Source of the DNA: Ochotona curzoniae
Lineage: Eukaryota > Chordata > Mammalia > Lagomorpha > Ochotonidae
Reading direction: 5' to 3'
Length of the DNA: 64,000 bases
Assembly: GCF_017591425.1 (NCBI RefSeq)
Contig: NW_024466512.1
Span: forward strand, 28,325,501-28,389,500
In this document: positions 8,701 to 17,400 of the stretch, piece by piece
Layout: each line of letters starts with the position of its first letter
Numbering within the stretch: position 1 is the first letter of the stretch
Notes under the pieces: model-generated
The model's database searches: none
Seen by the model: the letters and a program-made list of their open reading frames with translations, nothing else
What the model was told of the DNA's origin: nothing
Made by a program: the position numbers and the translations under genes

Positions 8701-11700
8701 ACCTGCTAAGGATATCAGAGAAGGGAAAAAAGGCCGAGCACCACTTACCTTCAGCTCCTGCACTGAGGGCTCCTGGCCCAGCTCTCTAGCACTATGAATG
8801 ATCAGGTCAAGGGCATCGCCTGGCTCCACAGCCTTGTCCTCCTGGAGCTTTTCGGCAATGGCTTCCTCCAGATGACGATGGAGCTGGTCCCTTGCCCGGA
8901 TGCCCTGAGGCCCAAGGGCAGAAAGGGAGAGGTGGTGGTAAAGACTCCTCCGGGGACCTGGCCTGGCCACCTACTGGGAAAACCTTCCCGGAGATTCTGC
9001 TGTGATGCTGGTGTTAAGTCTCCTGGCTTGGCTCCATGCCTGGCAAATGGCAGGGCTCAGTGAGTGGCCAGGGATTTGTGCAGTATCCCAGAGGCAAGGC
9101 AGGTAGCTACTGTCATCCCTGGGGAGGATGTCGGGGCTGGAGTCTGCTGTCTCTAAGTGGAAAGAGAGGTCAGGGTGGGGTCAGCCCATGGCTTTCCTCC
9201 CCTTCCCTGCACCTGGTCATGAGGGCACAGTGAGCACCAAGGTAGGGAGGGAGGGACGTCCTGATGCAACTAGGGACAAATGGATGGATACCTCAAACTT
9301 GGCTCTGGAAGAAGCTGGGCTCCCCTGAAGACTGTGGAGTTCTGTAGCCAGAGGAGCCAGGGTTCAAATCCCATCTCTGCCCTACTAGCAGAATGAGCGT
9401 TAACCATGTAACCTCTTTGATCTTGGGTTGTGTCAATAAACTGAGGGTAACACTTTGCAGGCTTCCAGGATTAATTCAAAAAATGTATCCAAGGGGTTTA
9501 GCCCTCAGCGGGACTCCTGCTATATTATTTTTCGTTAAGCCACTGAAAAATAGCTAAGCCGCACAGCGAGCAGCTCCAGCTCAGGGGCGCAGGGAGCCGC
9601 TGGGGCCTCTCGGTCGCTCTCCAGGTCCAGCCCGTGGCCCTAGAGTCCGGAGGCCGCGGTTCTGGGACCCGGAAACTAGTGGGCTCAGGGCCGCAGGGCG
9701 GGGAGCGGCGCCCACTCCTGTGGGCCAGGGCTGGCGCCGGGCTGGGCCGGGCAGTGCCTGGGGCCCTCCCGGCTTCTGAAGACTTGCTGGAATCCCAGCC
9801 TGGAGGCGCCGCTTTGGGGAGGGGCCCGACCCACTGGCAGGACGCCCACCACCAAGACCCAGACGAGGAAAGCCGGCGGCTGCTGGACGCTGGAGCGCGT
9901 CTGCAGGGCGCGACCCAGAGAGGATGTGTGGCCTGTCCCAAGTGATCCAACGAGTCAGAACAGAGACCAACGCCGACTTCCTCCGCCCCCCATCACCCTC
10001 CCACACACCGGCCCCCAGTCCCTCAGTGACGCGCGGGGTGCACCGACACCCGCGGGGCGCGGTGGAATTTGAAGAGGAAGGGTCGAAGCCGCAGTACCTT
10101 GCGCAGGCCGCTGAAGGGCACGTCCAGGGGCAGGGAGAAGAGGTTCTCGACGAGCTGTTCGAAGGTCCGGGCCAGCGCGGCGCACTGCATCTCGTCCAGC
10201 CGCAGCCCCAGGAGGATGCGCGCGGCCATGCGGAAGGTGAGCGCCTTGCTGGCCTCGTACACGGCGACCGGGCCGCGGGCGGCGCACCAGGAGCGCACCT
10301 CGCGCCGCAGCGCCCCCTGCAGGCCGGGCACGTAGCGCTCCAGCGCCGCGCGGCTGAACACGCGCGCCAGGACCTGTGGGCAGCGCGCCGCGTCACGCCG
10401 GCGCCAGTCGGGGCTCCTCTGTTGGAGCCAGAAGACCAGTTCTGTCCTTTTCCTTCCTCCCCTTCTACTCAGCCCGGCTCTAACCTTGCCGGCCTTTGCT
10501 TTCGCCATGCCCCTCTAGGTCTGCTCTTACTGTGCAAGCCCCTCCCATCCAGTGGCCACCTCCTGCAGACGCACTGACTATTCTCTAGTTGAGAGCACAC
10601 GGAAGTTTGTGAATCACAAGCAGAGATGATGGTAGACTGCAGGGCCTTTTAGCCCTGTCTTGATCTCATAAACTTAAGCAGAAGAGGGTAAGGCAGCTAG
10701 CGAGGGGCTTGGATCTGGCTCGCTGAATACCCCAACATGTGACCCAGCCAGGGCTCAAAACAGGTGCCCGGGAACCGCGGGCCTAGTGGCCCAAAGGCCC
10801 AAGTTCGGTTTCCGCTCACCTTGCGACGCCTCCGATGCGGCTCCCCGACAGCGCCGAGGAGGGTGTGCGAACCCAGCAGGATGTGAGCGCTCTGCGGCCA
10901 CTGGCTGCGCACCAGGCGGTGTTCACCCAGTAGGATGGTGCGCACATTCTCCGCCCCGCTCACGCGGATTACCGGCCTGCCCAGCAGGTGCGTCTTGAAC
11001 ACCGTCCCATAGCGTTCCCGGCGGGAGCTGTGGAAACGCGAGCCCTACGGGCGAGGTATGGCGTGGAGGGCTGGAGTTTCCGCGCCTGGACGCGGAAGAG
11101 TCTCCCATATCCTGCAGGCTGAGCCCTTGCAAAAGTGGGTCCCCGGAGGGGCTCGCCTCTATCCTGTGGGAATGTCGGAGCGCCTGCTCCCATTGGCCAG
11201 ATAAGGACACTCGTGGGGACTGGAGGGCAGGACTCTTGCCGACACGTGCCCCTGATTCCTTGCAGGAAACATGGTGACATGCTCCCCAGACCCCTTCCCA
11301 GAGCCCTTTCTGCCTCCCATTCCCACCCCGCCCCAGTGGTGTTTGCTCGAATTTAAGCTGCTTTGAGGAAAGGAGAGATCCTATGCCACGAGAGGTCCCG
11401 TCGAGCGAGCAGGGAGGGGGGTGGCTAGAAAATAAGAGCCAGGCTTGGGCGGATTGGAAGGCACTAACTAAACAACTCTGGGAGCACCGAGGGTCAGGAG
11501 AGTCTGATGGGAGACTTAAAAGGGGGTAGCGATGCACTGCTCACCTGGACTAACCAGTGCAGCGTTTCGCCAAAGAAAGGCCAGCCCATGGAGCCCTTGG
11601 GCAGCGGCAGGGCGGAGGCCCGGTCGCGGCTCAGCGTCCAGCGGAGGGTCCAGAGGTGCTGGGCCAGACTGAGCAACAGGCCGGCACACAGGAGAGCTGT

Positions 11701-11748
11701 GCCCGCTGCCCCCAGCACCGACAGGGAGCTCAGCCCCCAGGGGAACAT
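5363..11748 (-). CDS. CYP26C1: CYP26C1, retinoic acid hydroxylase (complete, six exons)
   Basis: Cytochrome P450 family 26 subfamily C member 1, an ER-membrane monooxygenase that hydroxylates all-trans and 9-cis retinoic acid. Exons on the minus strand are 11545-11748, 10820-11044, 10098-10373, 8749-8904, 6516-6845 and 5363-5740, giving 522 codons plus stop, the same length as human. Visible parts: signal anchor (residues about 8-30), I-helix FFTTAS with Thr300/301, ExxR as E375-VL-R378, PERF at 430-433, and the haem loop [10 protein letters not shown] with the iron-ligand cysteine at 459. Every intron is phase 0 and GT-AG, with no frameshift or stop, so the gene appears functional. It lies between EXOC6 (upstream) and CYP26A1 (downstream). 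A TATA-like box is at 12218-12225 and a DR5 retinoid element is in intron 3. Confidence 0.97.
6516..6845 (-). CDS. CYP26C1: CYP26C1 coding exon 5
   Basis: Residues 288-397 ([12 protein letters not shown] ... LRTFELD), 330 bp. Carries the oxygen-activating I-helix (Thr300/301), a CYP26C1-specific Gly/Cys-rich insert ([19 protein letters not shown]) and the K-helix E375/R378 pair. The poly-Gly stretch within the insert is encoded by a GCC/GGC-rich tract around 6660-6690. Confidence 0.95.
7130..7436 (+). mobile_element. Old CSINE in CYP26C1 intron 4
   Basis: Full-length but diverged. It has a tRNA-like head (GAGCAAGAGGTTAAGCC), the body GCTCCAGCTCCCTGCTAATG, GAGTGAACCAGCA, and an AAATAAATCTTTAAG tail. 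It is the only lagomorph SINE recognised in the first 17.8 kb. It lies antisense to CYP26C1. Confidence 0.8.
8197..8226. repeat. A9-CC-T19 homopolymer pair
   Basis: Nine A, two C, nineteen T in CYP26C1 intron 4, with the potential to form a short A:T hairpin. Confidence 0.85.
8334..8353. repeat. (TG)n microsatellite in CYP26C1 intron 4
   Basis: Ten TG units. Confidence 0.85.
8749..8904 (-). CDS. CYP26C1: CYP26C1 coding exon 4
   Basis: Residues 236-287 ([16 protein letters not shown] ... PSVQELK), 156 bp, with acceptor GGCCTCAG and donor GTAAGT. It encodes the charged G-H region that precedes the I-helix. Confidence 0.95.
9167..9183 (+). promoter_or_regulatory. DR5 retinoic acid response element candidate in CYP26C1 intron 3
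   Basis: AGGTCA-GGGTG-GGGTCA on the + strand: both half-sites fit (A/G)G(G/T)TCA perfectly and are five bases apart. It lies 263 bp upstream of exon 4 in a retinoid-responsive locus. The match is direct. Its activity, and whether it serves CYP26C1, CYP26A1 or both, is inference. Confidence 0.6.
9325..9480 (+). mobile_element. MIR (mammalian-wide interspersed repeat)
   Basis: Recognised by the order GGGTTCAAATCCCATCTCTGCC, the CTAGCAGAATGAGCG block, TAACCATGTAACCTCTTTGATCTTGGG and CAATAAACTGAGGGTAA, the MIR core and tail. An ancient tRNA-derived SINE in CYP26C1 intron 3. Confidence 0.8.
10098..10373 (-). CDS. CYP26C1: CYP26C1 coding exon 3
   Basis: Residues 144-235 ([16 protein letters not shown] ... 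[12 protein letters not shown]), 276 bp, from the acceptor GCCCACAG at 10374 to the donor GTACTG at 10097. Strongly GC-rich, which creates long spurious frames on both strands. Confidence 0.95.
10820..11044 (-). CDS. CYP26C1: CYP26C1 coding exon 2
   Basis: Residues 69-143 ([13 protein letters not shown] ... GEPHRRRRK), 225 bp, from the acceptor CCCGTAG at 11045 to the donor GTGAGC at 10819. It covers the B-C region of the P450 fold. The exon has the same size and phase as CYP26A1 exon 2. Confidence 0.96.
11545..11748 (-). CDS. CYP26C1: CYP26C1 coding exon 1
   Basis: Residues 1-68, starting [20 protein letters not shown] and ending GETLHWLVQ before the donor GTGAGC. It encodes the hydrophobic anchor and the hinge [15 protein letters not shown]. 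The ATG at 11748-11746 has A at -3. The in-frame sequence upstream of it holds no ATG back to at least 11838. Confidence 0.96.
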
Positions 11749-12190
11749 GATGAGCTTGAGGGGGGGAAGGGAGGAAGGGGTCGAGCAGGCCGCTGGGAGT
11801 GCAGGAGAGGCGAGGACTGCGGAGAGAGCAGTGTTCACCTGTCAGGTCCGAAGAGGCCTGGGGTTGGGGGTCAAGCCTGAAGATTACACCATCGGGCAAG
11901 AGCTCAGAGTCACGGCTGGGCAGTGACGGTGCGTCCTTAGCGACCCACGCTCGGGGTGCTTTTCCAATTCCCAGTCCCAAGTGCCACTGGGGGTAAAGGT
12001 GCCGTTGCCTGCGGAGTGCTCCCGTTCGGCACCCCCCGGGTTAGCTCTCACCTCCCTCCCGGGAACGGCAGTCCTCCAACAGAAGGACTGAGGCAGGGCA
12101 GGCAGGACAGGGAACTCAGCAACTCACCGGAGTTGCCTGCCAGGGGCTGCGGATCCCAGGGTGCCGACCCTCTGTCTTCTGCGGTCGTTT
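11749..12190 (-). other. CYP26C1: Inferred CYP26C1 5' leader
   Basis: Sequence between the ATG and the start predicted from the TATA-like box at 12218-12225. No intron is assumed. The boundaries are inference and the true start could lie nearer the ATG. Confidence 0.35.
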
Positions 12191-12217
12191 AACTCTAGTC
12201 GGCCCACCCTGTACACG

Positions 12218-12225
12218 TTTATATA
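12218..12225 (-). promoter_or_regulatory. CYP26C1: TATA-like box upstream of CYP26C1
   Basis: TATATAAA on the minus strand in GGTCTATATAAACGTG, about 470 bp upstream of the ATG. It is the best core-promoter match between CYP26C1 and EXOC6. A second AT-rich motif (TTTAAATATGCAT) lies at about 12281-12293. Confidence 0.45.
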
Positions 12226-13114
12226 GACCTTAACTCCCTCCCCACTGGCACGTGCCGGTCCCCACACCATGACGCACCCATGCATATTTAAAGCGCTCCG
12301 CGTGGAGTACTGATTGGAGGCGGTGGGCCGGGGCTGCTCACCCCTGGGCAGTAGGGAGTGGCAGCCGCGCACGGGCTGGGCTGGCGGCCGCGCCCCCCGC
12401 ACGCGCTCTCGGGCGGGGCCAGCACTTTCGCGCCAGAAGTCCTTGGCGGTCCCTCCGGGAGCGGGCCAGCCGGGCAGCCTGAGCCGACCCGAATAGACCC
12501 GAGTAGACCCGGCGGGATCCCCACGCTTCAGCCTCTGGATGCCCTCCCCTGGCCATTTCAGAGTTGGGTTTCTCCAACCCTTTCGCTACAACTCTTGAAA
12601 GGACAGGGCAAGCGCCCACGCCTGTGCTGGTATCAAAACAGCCTGCGAGGGACGGACTAGGGGTGCTGGCCGGGGCCAACATTCTATGACACTTGCTTTT
12701 GTTTCTGACAACTACACAAACCCTTCAACAGATGGGAGCTTCACTGAGACCCCACGAATAAGACACCCCAAGTCCACGAGAAGACGCTATTCCTGGACTG
12801 CTTTTGGCCCCAGGGACTCATCAATCCTCTGTTTCTGCATCCCATCTTGAGGGGCGTAGGTCCCCACCGCACAGCCACAGCGGTGGCTCCCAGCTCCTTG
12901 GTGACCCAGCACCCGCCACTGGGGGAGAAAGCCCAGGTGCCTTAGTGGGCTGAGGGAGGCAGCGGCCACAGGCACATTCCAGTCTCCCAAGAGCGCGAGC
13001 ATTGGGGCTGTTCGCCGTTCCTCCCCTAACGAGCAGCTTTTAATGTGCCTTAAGAATTAGCCATGTTTTTCAGTAACATAATTTAAAAGGGTGACATGCG
13101 TTATGAAACGCCGT
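12226..13114. other. Short EXOC6-CYP26C1 intergenic spacer
   Basis: Less than 1 kb between the predicted end of EXOC6 and the predicted CYP26C1 start. GC-rich and CpG-rich at 12320-12490 (probable CYP26C1 promoter island), otherwise unremarkable. A 10-bp unit (GAGTAGACCC type) is repeated near 12490-12510. No gene seen. Confidence 0.55.
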
Positions 13115-14317
13115 GGTCAAGAAAACAAAGGTTTATTTATTTATTTTTTGGGGGGGGCACCGCTCCCATTCCAATATCCAAGGAATAATATCTTTTTTGA
13201 AGGAGGAGGTTTTCAACCGGGAGTTCTAAACAGAACAGCGACACATTTTCAACAACTTGTTCAGCCTTTTTAATATTGCATCACAAAATCAAAGAGATGT
13301 ACAGATCATTCTTCGCACTTTTTTTTTTTTTTAACAGAGTCAGATGTATGGTTTCTTACAATTACAGATCCTGAAAATGCAAAGGAGGTAAATTCACAGT
13401 AAATACAGTAGGGAAAATTAAGAGCATATTGATACTGCCACTCAGACTCCGGTAACTGGTACCCCAGGACACGCCCAGCTGTAGGTCCTCCGGAGTTCCT
13501 GTGGTCCGACCTGTGTCCACGGTGAGGAACCAGAGGGCTGCCTTTGGAGAGAGCCCTGGACCCTGTTCCGGTGCCTTGGGGGAGGGGGACCCTGCACCAG
13601 CTGCACCTCCAGGCTCCTTCTTGTCAGCTCTTGTCCTCTTTTTGCTTGAACCAACCCAACTCTAGAGTGTGACCAGCCACACAATTACAAGCATTAGCCC
13701 TGGAAACAGCACAGTTTAGGAAATCAAAACCTTTTCTTCACTTTCAGAAAAACTGAATCAAACTACGCAAGTAGCACAGATAATTCACATTCTTACTGAG
13801 CCAAATTTGACTTCAGGGAATTTTAATATTTGTCTCCTTCTTCCTCAGAATCAGCAGAATCAAAAATTTTTAACCTGCTTAAATTATACTCGAGATGAAA
13901 AAGAAGCTGAAAGTCAGAACATGACAACGAAATGCTGCTGAGGCAGAAATGATTGCATCTGACACCCACGAGCTGATAAAACACAACAAAAAGTTATATA
14001 GACTAGATAGAAAAAATACTTAAAAGGGGAGGCATACGATTTTTTAAATAATAAATTTGGAATCATTTTGATATTATCTTTTATTTGATTTATATATTAC
14101 AATTTTATCCTTTTTCCTTCTAAAAGTGAAAAAGTCACATTTTCCATATATAAAATAGTATTCAATTATTTAAAAAGCCATACAAATGATATTAGTCACT
14201 GTTTCTTTGTTGAGCCCTGACCAGTGTATTTCCTCTGTCGCCTTCCTTAATTCTATAAACACATCCCTGTGTCAGGGCTCGGAGGTCGGTGCAGCACGGC
14301 CGTGTGCGGTGTGAGGG
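13115..14317 (-). other. EXOC6: Inferred EXOC6 3' untranslated region
   Basis: Follows the EXOC6 stop codon (14320-14318) down to overlapping AATAAA hexamers at 13145-13132. It changes from AT-rich near the stop to a GC-richer block at 13440-13680. A nearer AATAAA (14085-14080, minus strand) could give a short form with only about 240 nt of 3' UTR. T-run at about 13320-13332. Confidence 0.5.
13132..13145 (-). terminator. EXOC6: Candidate EXOC6 polyadenylation signals
   Basis: AATAAATAAATAAA on the minus strand, three overlapping hexamers about 1.2 kb past the stop codon, followed by a T-rich stretch (CTTTGTTTTCTT). Cleavage would fall near 13115. Confidence 0.45.
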
Positions 14318-14450
14318 CTACGCGTGCTGGGACATACCATTCACCAGAGTTCTCAGCTGCTTCACCACGGTCTCTATCAGCTTCTGTTTGTCTCGGTCAT
14401 TCTTCCTGAACTGAGCAAATATATTGTTCTTTTTGCTAGTATCCTTCATC
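14318..14450 (-). CDS. EXOC6: EXOC6 last coding exon and stop
   Basis: Completes Lys, then MKDTSKKNNIFAQFRKNDRD ... VNGMSQHA, stop TAG at 14320-14318. Acceptor TGCTCCTAG at 14451. The basic C-terminal helix is well conserved. Confidence 0.95.
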
Positions 14451-17400
14451 CTAGGAGCACAGGTGAATGAAGATTAGCAAAAGGAAATGAAAGCCGCAGT
14501 GTCACAAGTAGACTAACCTGGCAAGTTCTGAATCACCTTCCACTAATCCTGTGCTAAAAAAGATACACTTCAAAGAAAAAGTGCATTAACAAACCCAGGA
14601 TGCAGCAACCACACTCACAAATCAACAGCTTTGCCTTCTATACGAAGTAGTATCTTGGCCTTAATATGCACATCCCAGTACCATTCCATAATGAATTCTG
14701 TAAATCACATTTATAGCAAGACAAGATGAAAGAAAGAACAGTACCAGGAAATTTAAACTAGCATTTTTCATGACAGTGAAAATTGAATTGAATTTTGAAC
14801 AGCATATTCTGTTCTCTTAAATCAACTATGCCAGATACACTTAGAAATGGAGGAAAATAAGAATGAACAATTTAAAATCTCAACAGCAATCCACTGAGTG
14901 AAGAGGAAGCGTGCTCCATAATGAAAGGAAAAGGTAACATCTAAATTTGTATTTCGTTGGACAAAATGTACCCACAGATTTTGTTAACTTAGTTTTTGTT
15001 GTGGTCTCAAATCACATATTTGTTTAACTGAAAAGAATGCAAGCCCCTTACGGTGACATGCGGACTGCAGGGCACTGCTGGCAAGATTTCCAGTTCCCAA
15101 CTCCTGACCCATTTCTCTCCTCAGTGTCGGATTAAAAACAAACAAACAAAACCCCCCAAACAAGCTTCAACTCTCACTTATATTTCCAGTTAAAAAGATA
15201 TGTATAAAGTTGATAAACCTGTAATTCATAATACGGGAAGAAAATTATTTTGTCCACATCAGGATAAGCCGCAATTGTGTATTAAACTACCCAAATCCGG
15301 AGAGCAAAAAAAAGACGCATTAAAATGAGCTGAACTTTTGCATTGCATAAAGACATTTCTCATTTGGTGGAAATCTCTGCTTCCACTTTGCATCACTGAA
15401 TCCCAGCATGCTACGACGCTGTCCATGAAGGTTTTCAGAATATACTCACTTCTCCAGAAGAGTCAGGGCTGTGTTTGGATTCACGCGAAGGTACTTAGAA
15501 GCTGGCTGTCCATAATCAGCCAGATATGTAGACCAATCCCAAACCATAAACAGGTCAAGCAGCTGAGGAAGATTGGGGAAAAGAATAAATCAGCACTTGA
15601 TCTGATATAATCAAATGTGCTTCCTGGTACAATTTAATGTGAACTGCTTCTCAGATGGAACAGAAAACAAATGCACATTTTCAAAAACGTTACTAACTGT
15701 ACTTTCTAACACAGTATATACTACCATTTTGCTTTGAAGCTACTAAAATTATCAGGAGCTGCTTTTCTAATAAAATCCCTGTTTGCATTTCCTATTAATC
15801 ATAAAATAATAAAAACAGTTTAATTATACTAGTTATACTTGTGTTACCATTTGTAGCAATGCAATTTTTATCTATACATGTGATTCATTTAGTACCCAAA
15901 TTTAATTTAATGAAGGTTGGTGCTACTAACTGCATAATTTTAAAGAACTTATATTGAACCTTTTTTTCTTAGGGGAAAGTGTGTTTATCTTGCAAAGAAG
16001 CTGTTTGCACCTAGACTTTTTCCAAAGTAATTTGAACCAAAAGCTCAGATAATCTCAATTAAGTGCATTAAACAACCTCTGTTGGATTCTCCCTGGTGAG
16101 TGATCCTTGGCATTATTATGAAATGAGGGCTTTGGGATTCAGCCTGTTGACTCCAGGCAATCATTTTATATAAACAAACAACAACAAAAAAGAAACTGTT
16201 TTTCTGTGATGTCTTCAAATGGGCTGTTTGCTGTATAATCTCCAGCTAGAATCAGTGTCAAATATGGAAGTAATCTTTTAAAAGCAATGCCCTGCCTAAA
16301 CCAAAGCACCCAACTCCTTATCCAACTTTAAGACCCTAATCCCTTTTTAGCCACTTAAAACCAACTTCCTATCCCTATTTGAATTGTTTCAGAAGCTAAA
16401 TGCTTTACTTACTGCCTCCCTACCTTCCTTAGTTTTTATATTATTCTTTCCTTTTGTTTTAACTTACTAAGTGAGGGGTCCTTTAGTTTTGCTTTCAAAT
16501 GAAGGAAGCGTTTGCATTTAGTCAGGATAAGGGAGCCTACTCAGTGACTGTGGGAGGACTAAAACTGCTGACTGACATCACCTGCAGAACGGGTCCCAGA
16601 AACTAGCTTCTCCTTAGGTGGGGAAAGGGGCTGTCCCGTTTTCTTCCCAATTCAATTAACAGCTACTAAAAGTTTTTCTAAAAGGTGGCAGATCCTGGAA
16701 TGAAAATATTAACTACTATAGTAAAGCCCCTATGTTTTATTTTAGACAAGATAACATTCTAGGCCACCAAAAGCTACAGCACTGGAACAGCAGTAACACT
16801 GGAGCAATAAATTAGATGTTAACGTTATCTGCAAAAGGACAGGGAACTTACAAAGCTCCCTACGGTTTCTGATCATTGTTTGGCCGAACAAGTACACTTT
16901 TCTCTGTGTTCACAAAGAGGGGAAGTCACTTTCACACACTCAGCTGTTAATAATGTAAATCAGTATAATTACTCTGGAAAGTTTCTGTAATGAGCTTAAG
17001 AACCTTAAGAAATGGCCATCAGTAATCCCTCTTCTAGAAATGCAATTTAAGGAAACAGTAATAAAGGTGAAAAGGTAGAAAGATGCTAATCTCAAAAATG
17101 TTAGCAGAAACAGTCTCATCTCAATATTACGGGAATGGCTAAGCAATGAGGCATTGTCTACACATGTATATCATTTGGTTATTAAAAACATTTGCACAGA
17201 ATTTTATATCATTTGGAAAGATGTCTGAAAATTTTGGCTATTTAATTCAAATAAACACTTACTCCTCCCCCACCCCCCCAAAAAAGAGGCTAAACTTGAA
17301 TAAACATGGTCTGGTTGTTCTATTTGTGTGGTGGGATTAAGTTCCCTAGTATTCTACAGTGAACATAAGTCAGCATGAGAGTTAGGAATGATGTTCATTG

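Noticed and set aside
9581..10396. 271-codon minus-strand open frame overlapping CYP26C1 exon 3
   Set aside because: A different frame from the exon, arginine/alanine/serine-rich, and produced by GC-rich coding DNA. No family recognised.
9924..10577. 217-codon + strand open frame opposite CYP26C1 exon 3
   Set aside because: Antisense shadow of the GC-rich exon. Low-complexity translation.
11749..11838. In-frame N-terminal extension of CYP26C1 by 30 codons
   Set aside because: The extension would begin at a GTG (11838-11836), not an ATG, and no ATG lies between it and the known MFPWG start. The family start at 11748 is kept.
13442..13684. 80-codon minus-strand frame in the EXOC6 3' UTR
   Set aside because: Downstream of the stop codon, with no similarity recognised. 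Treated as untranslated sequence.
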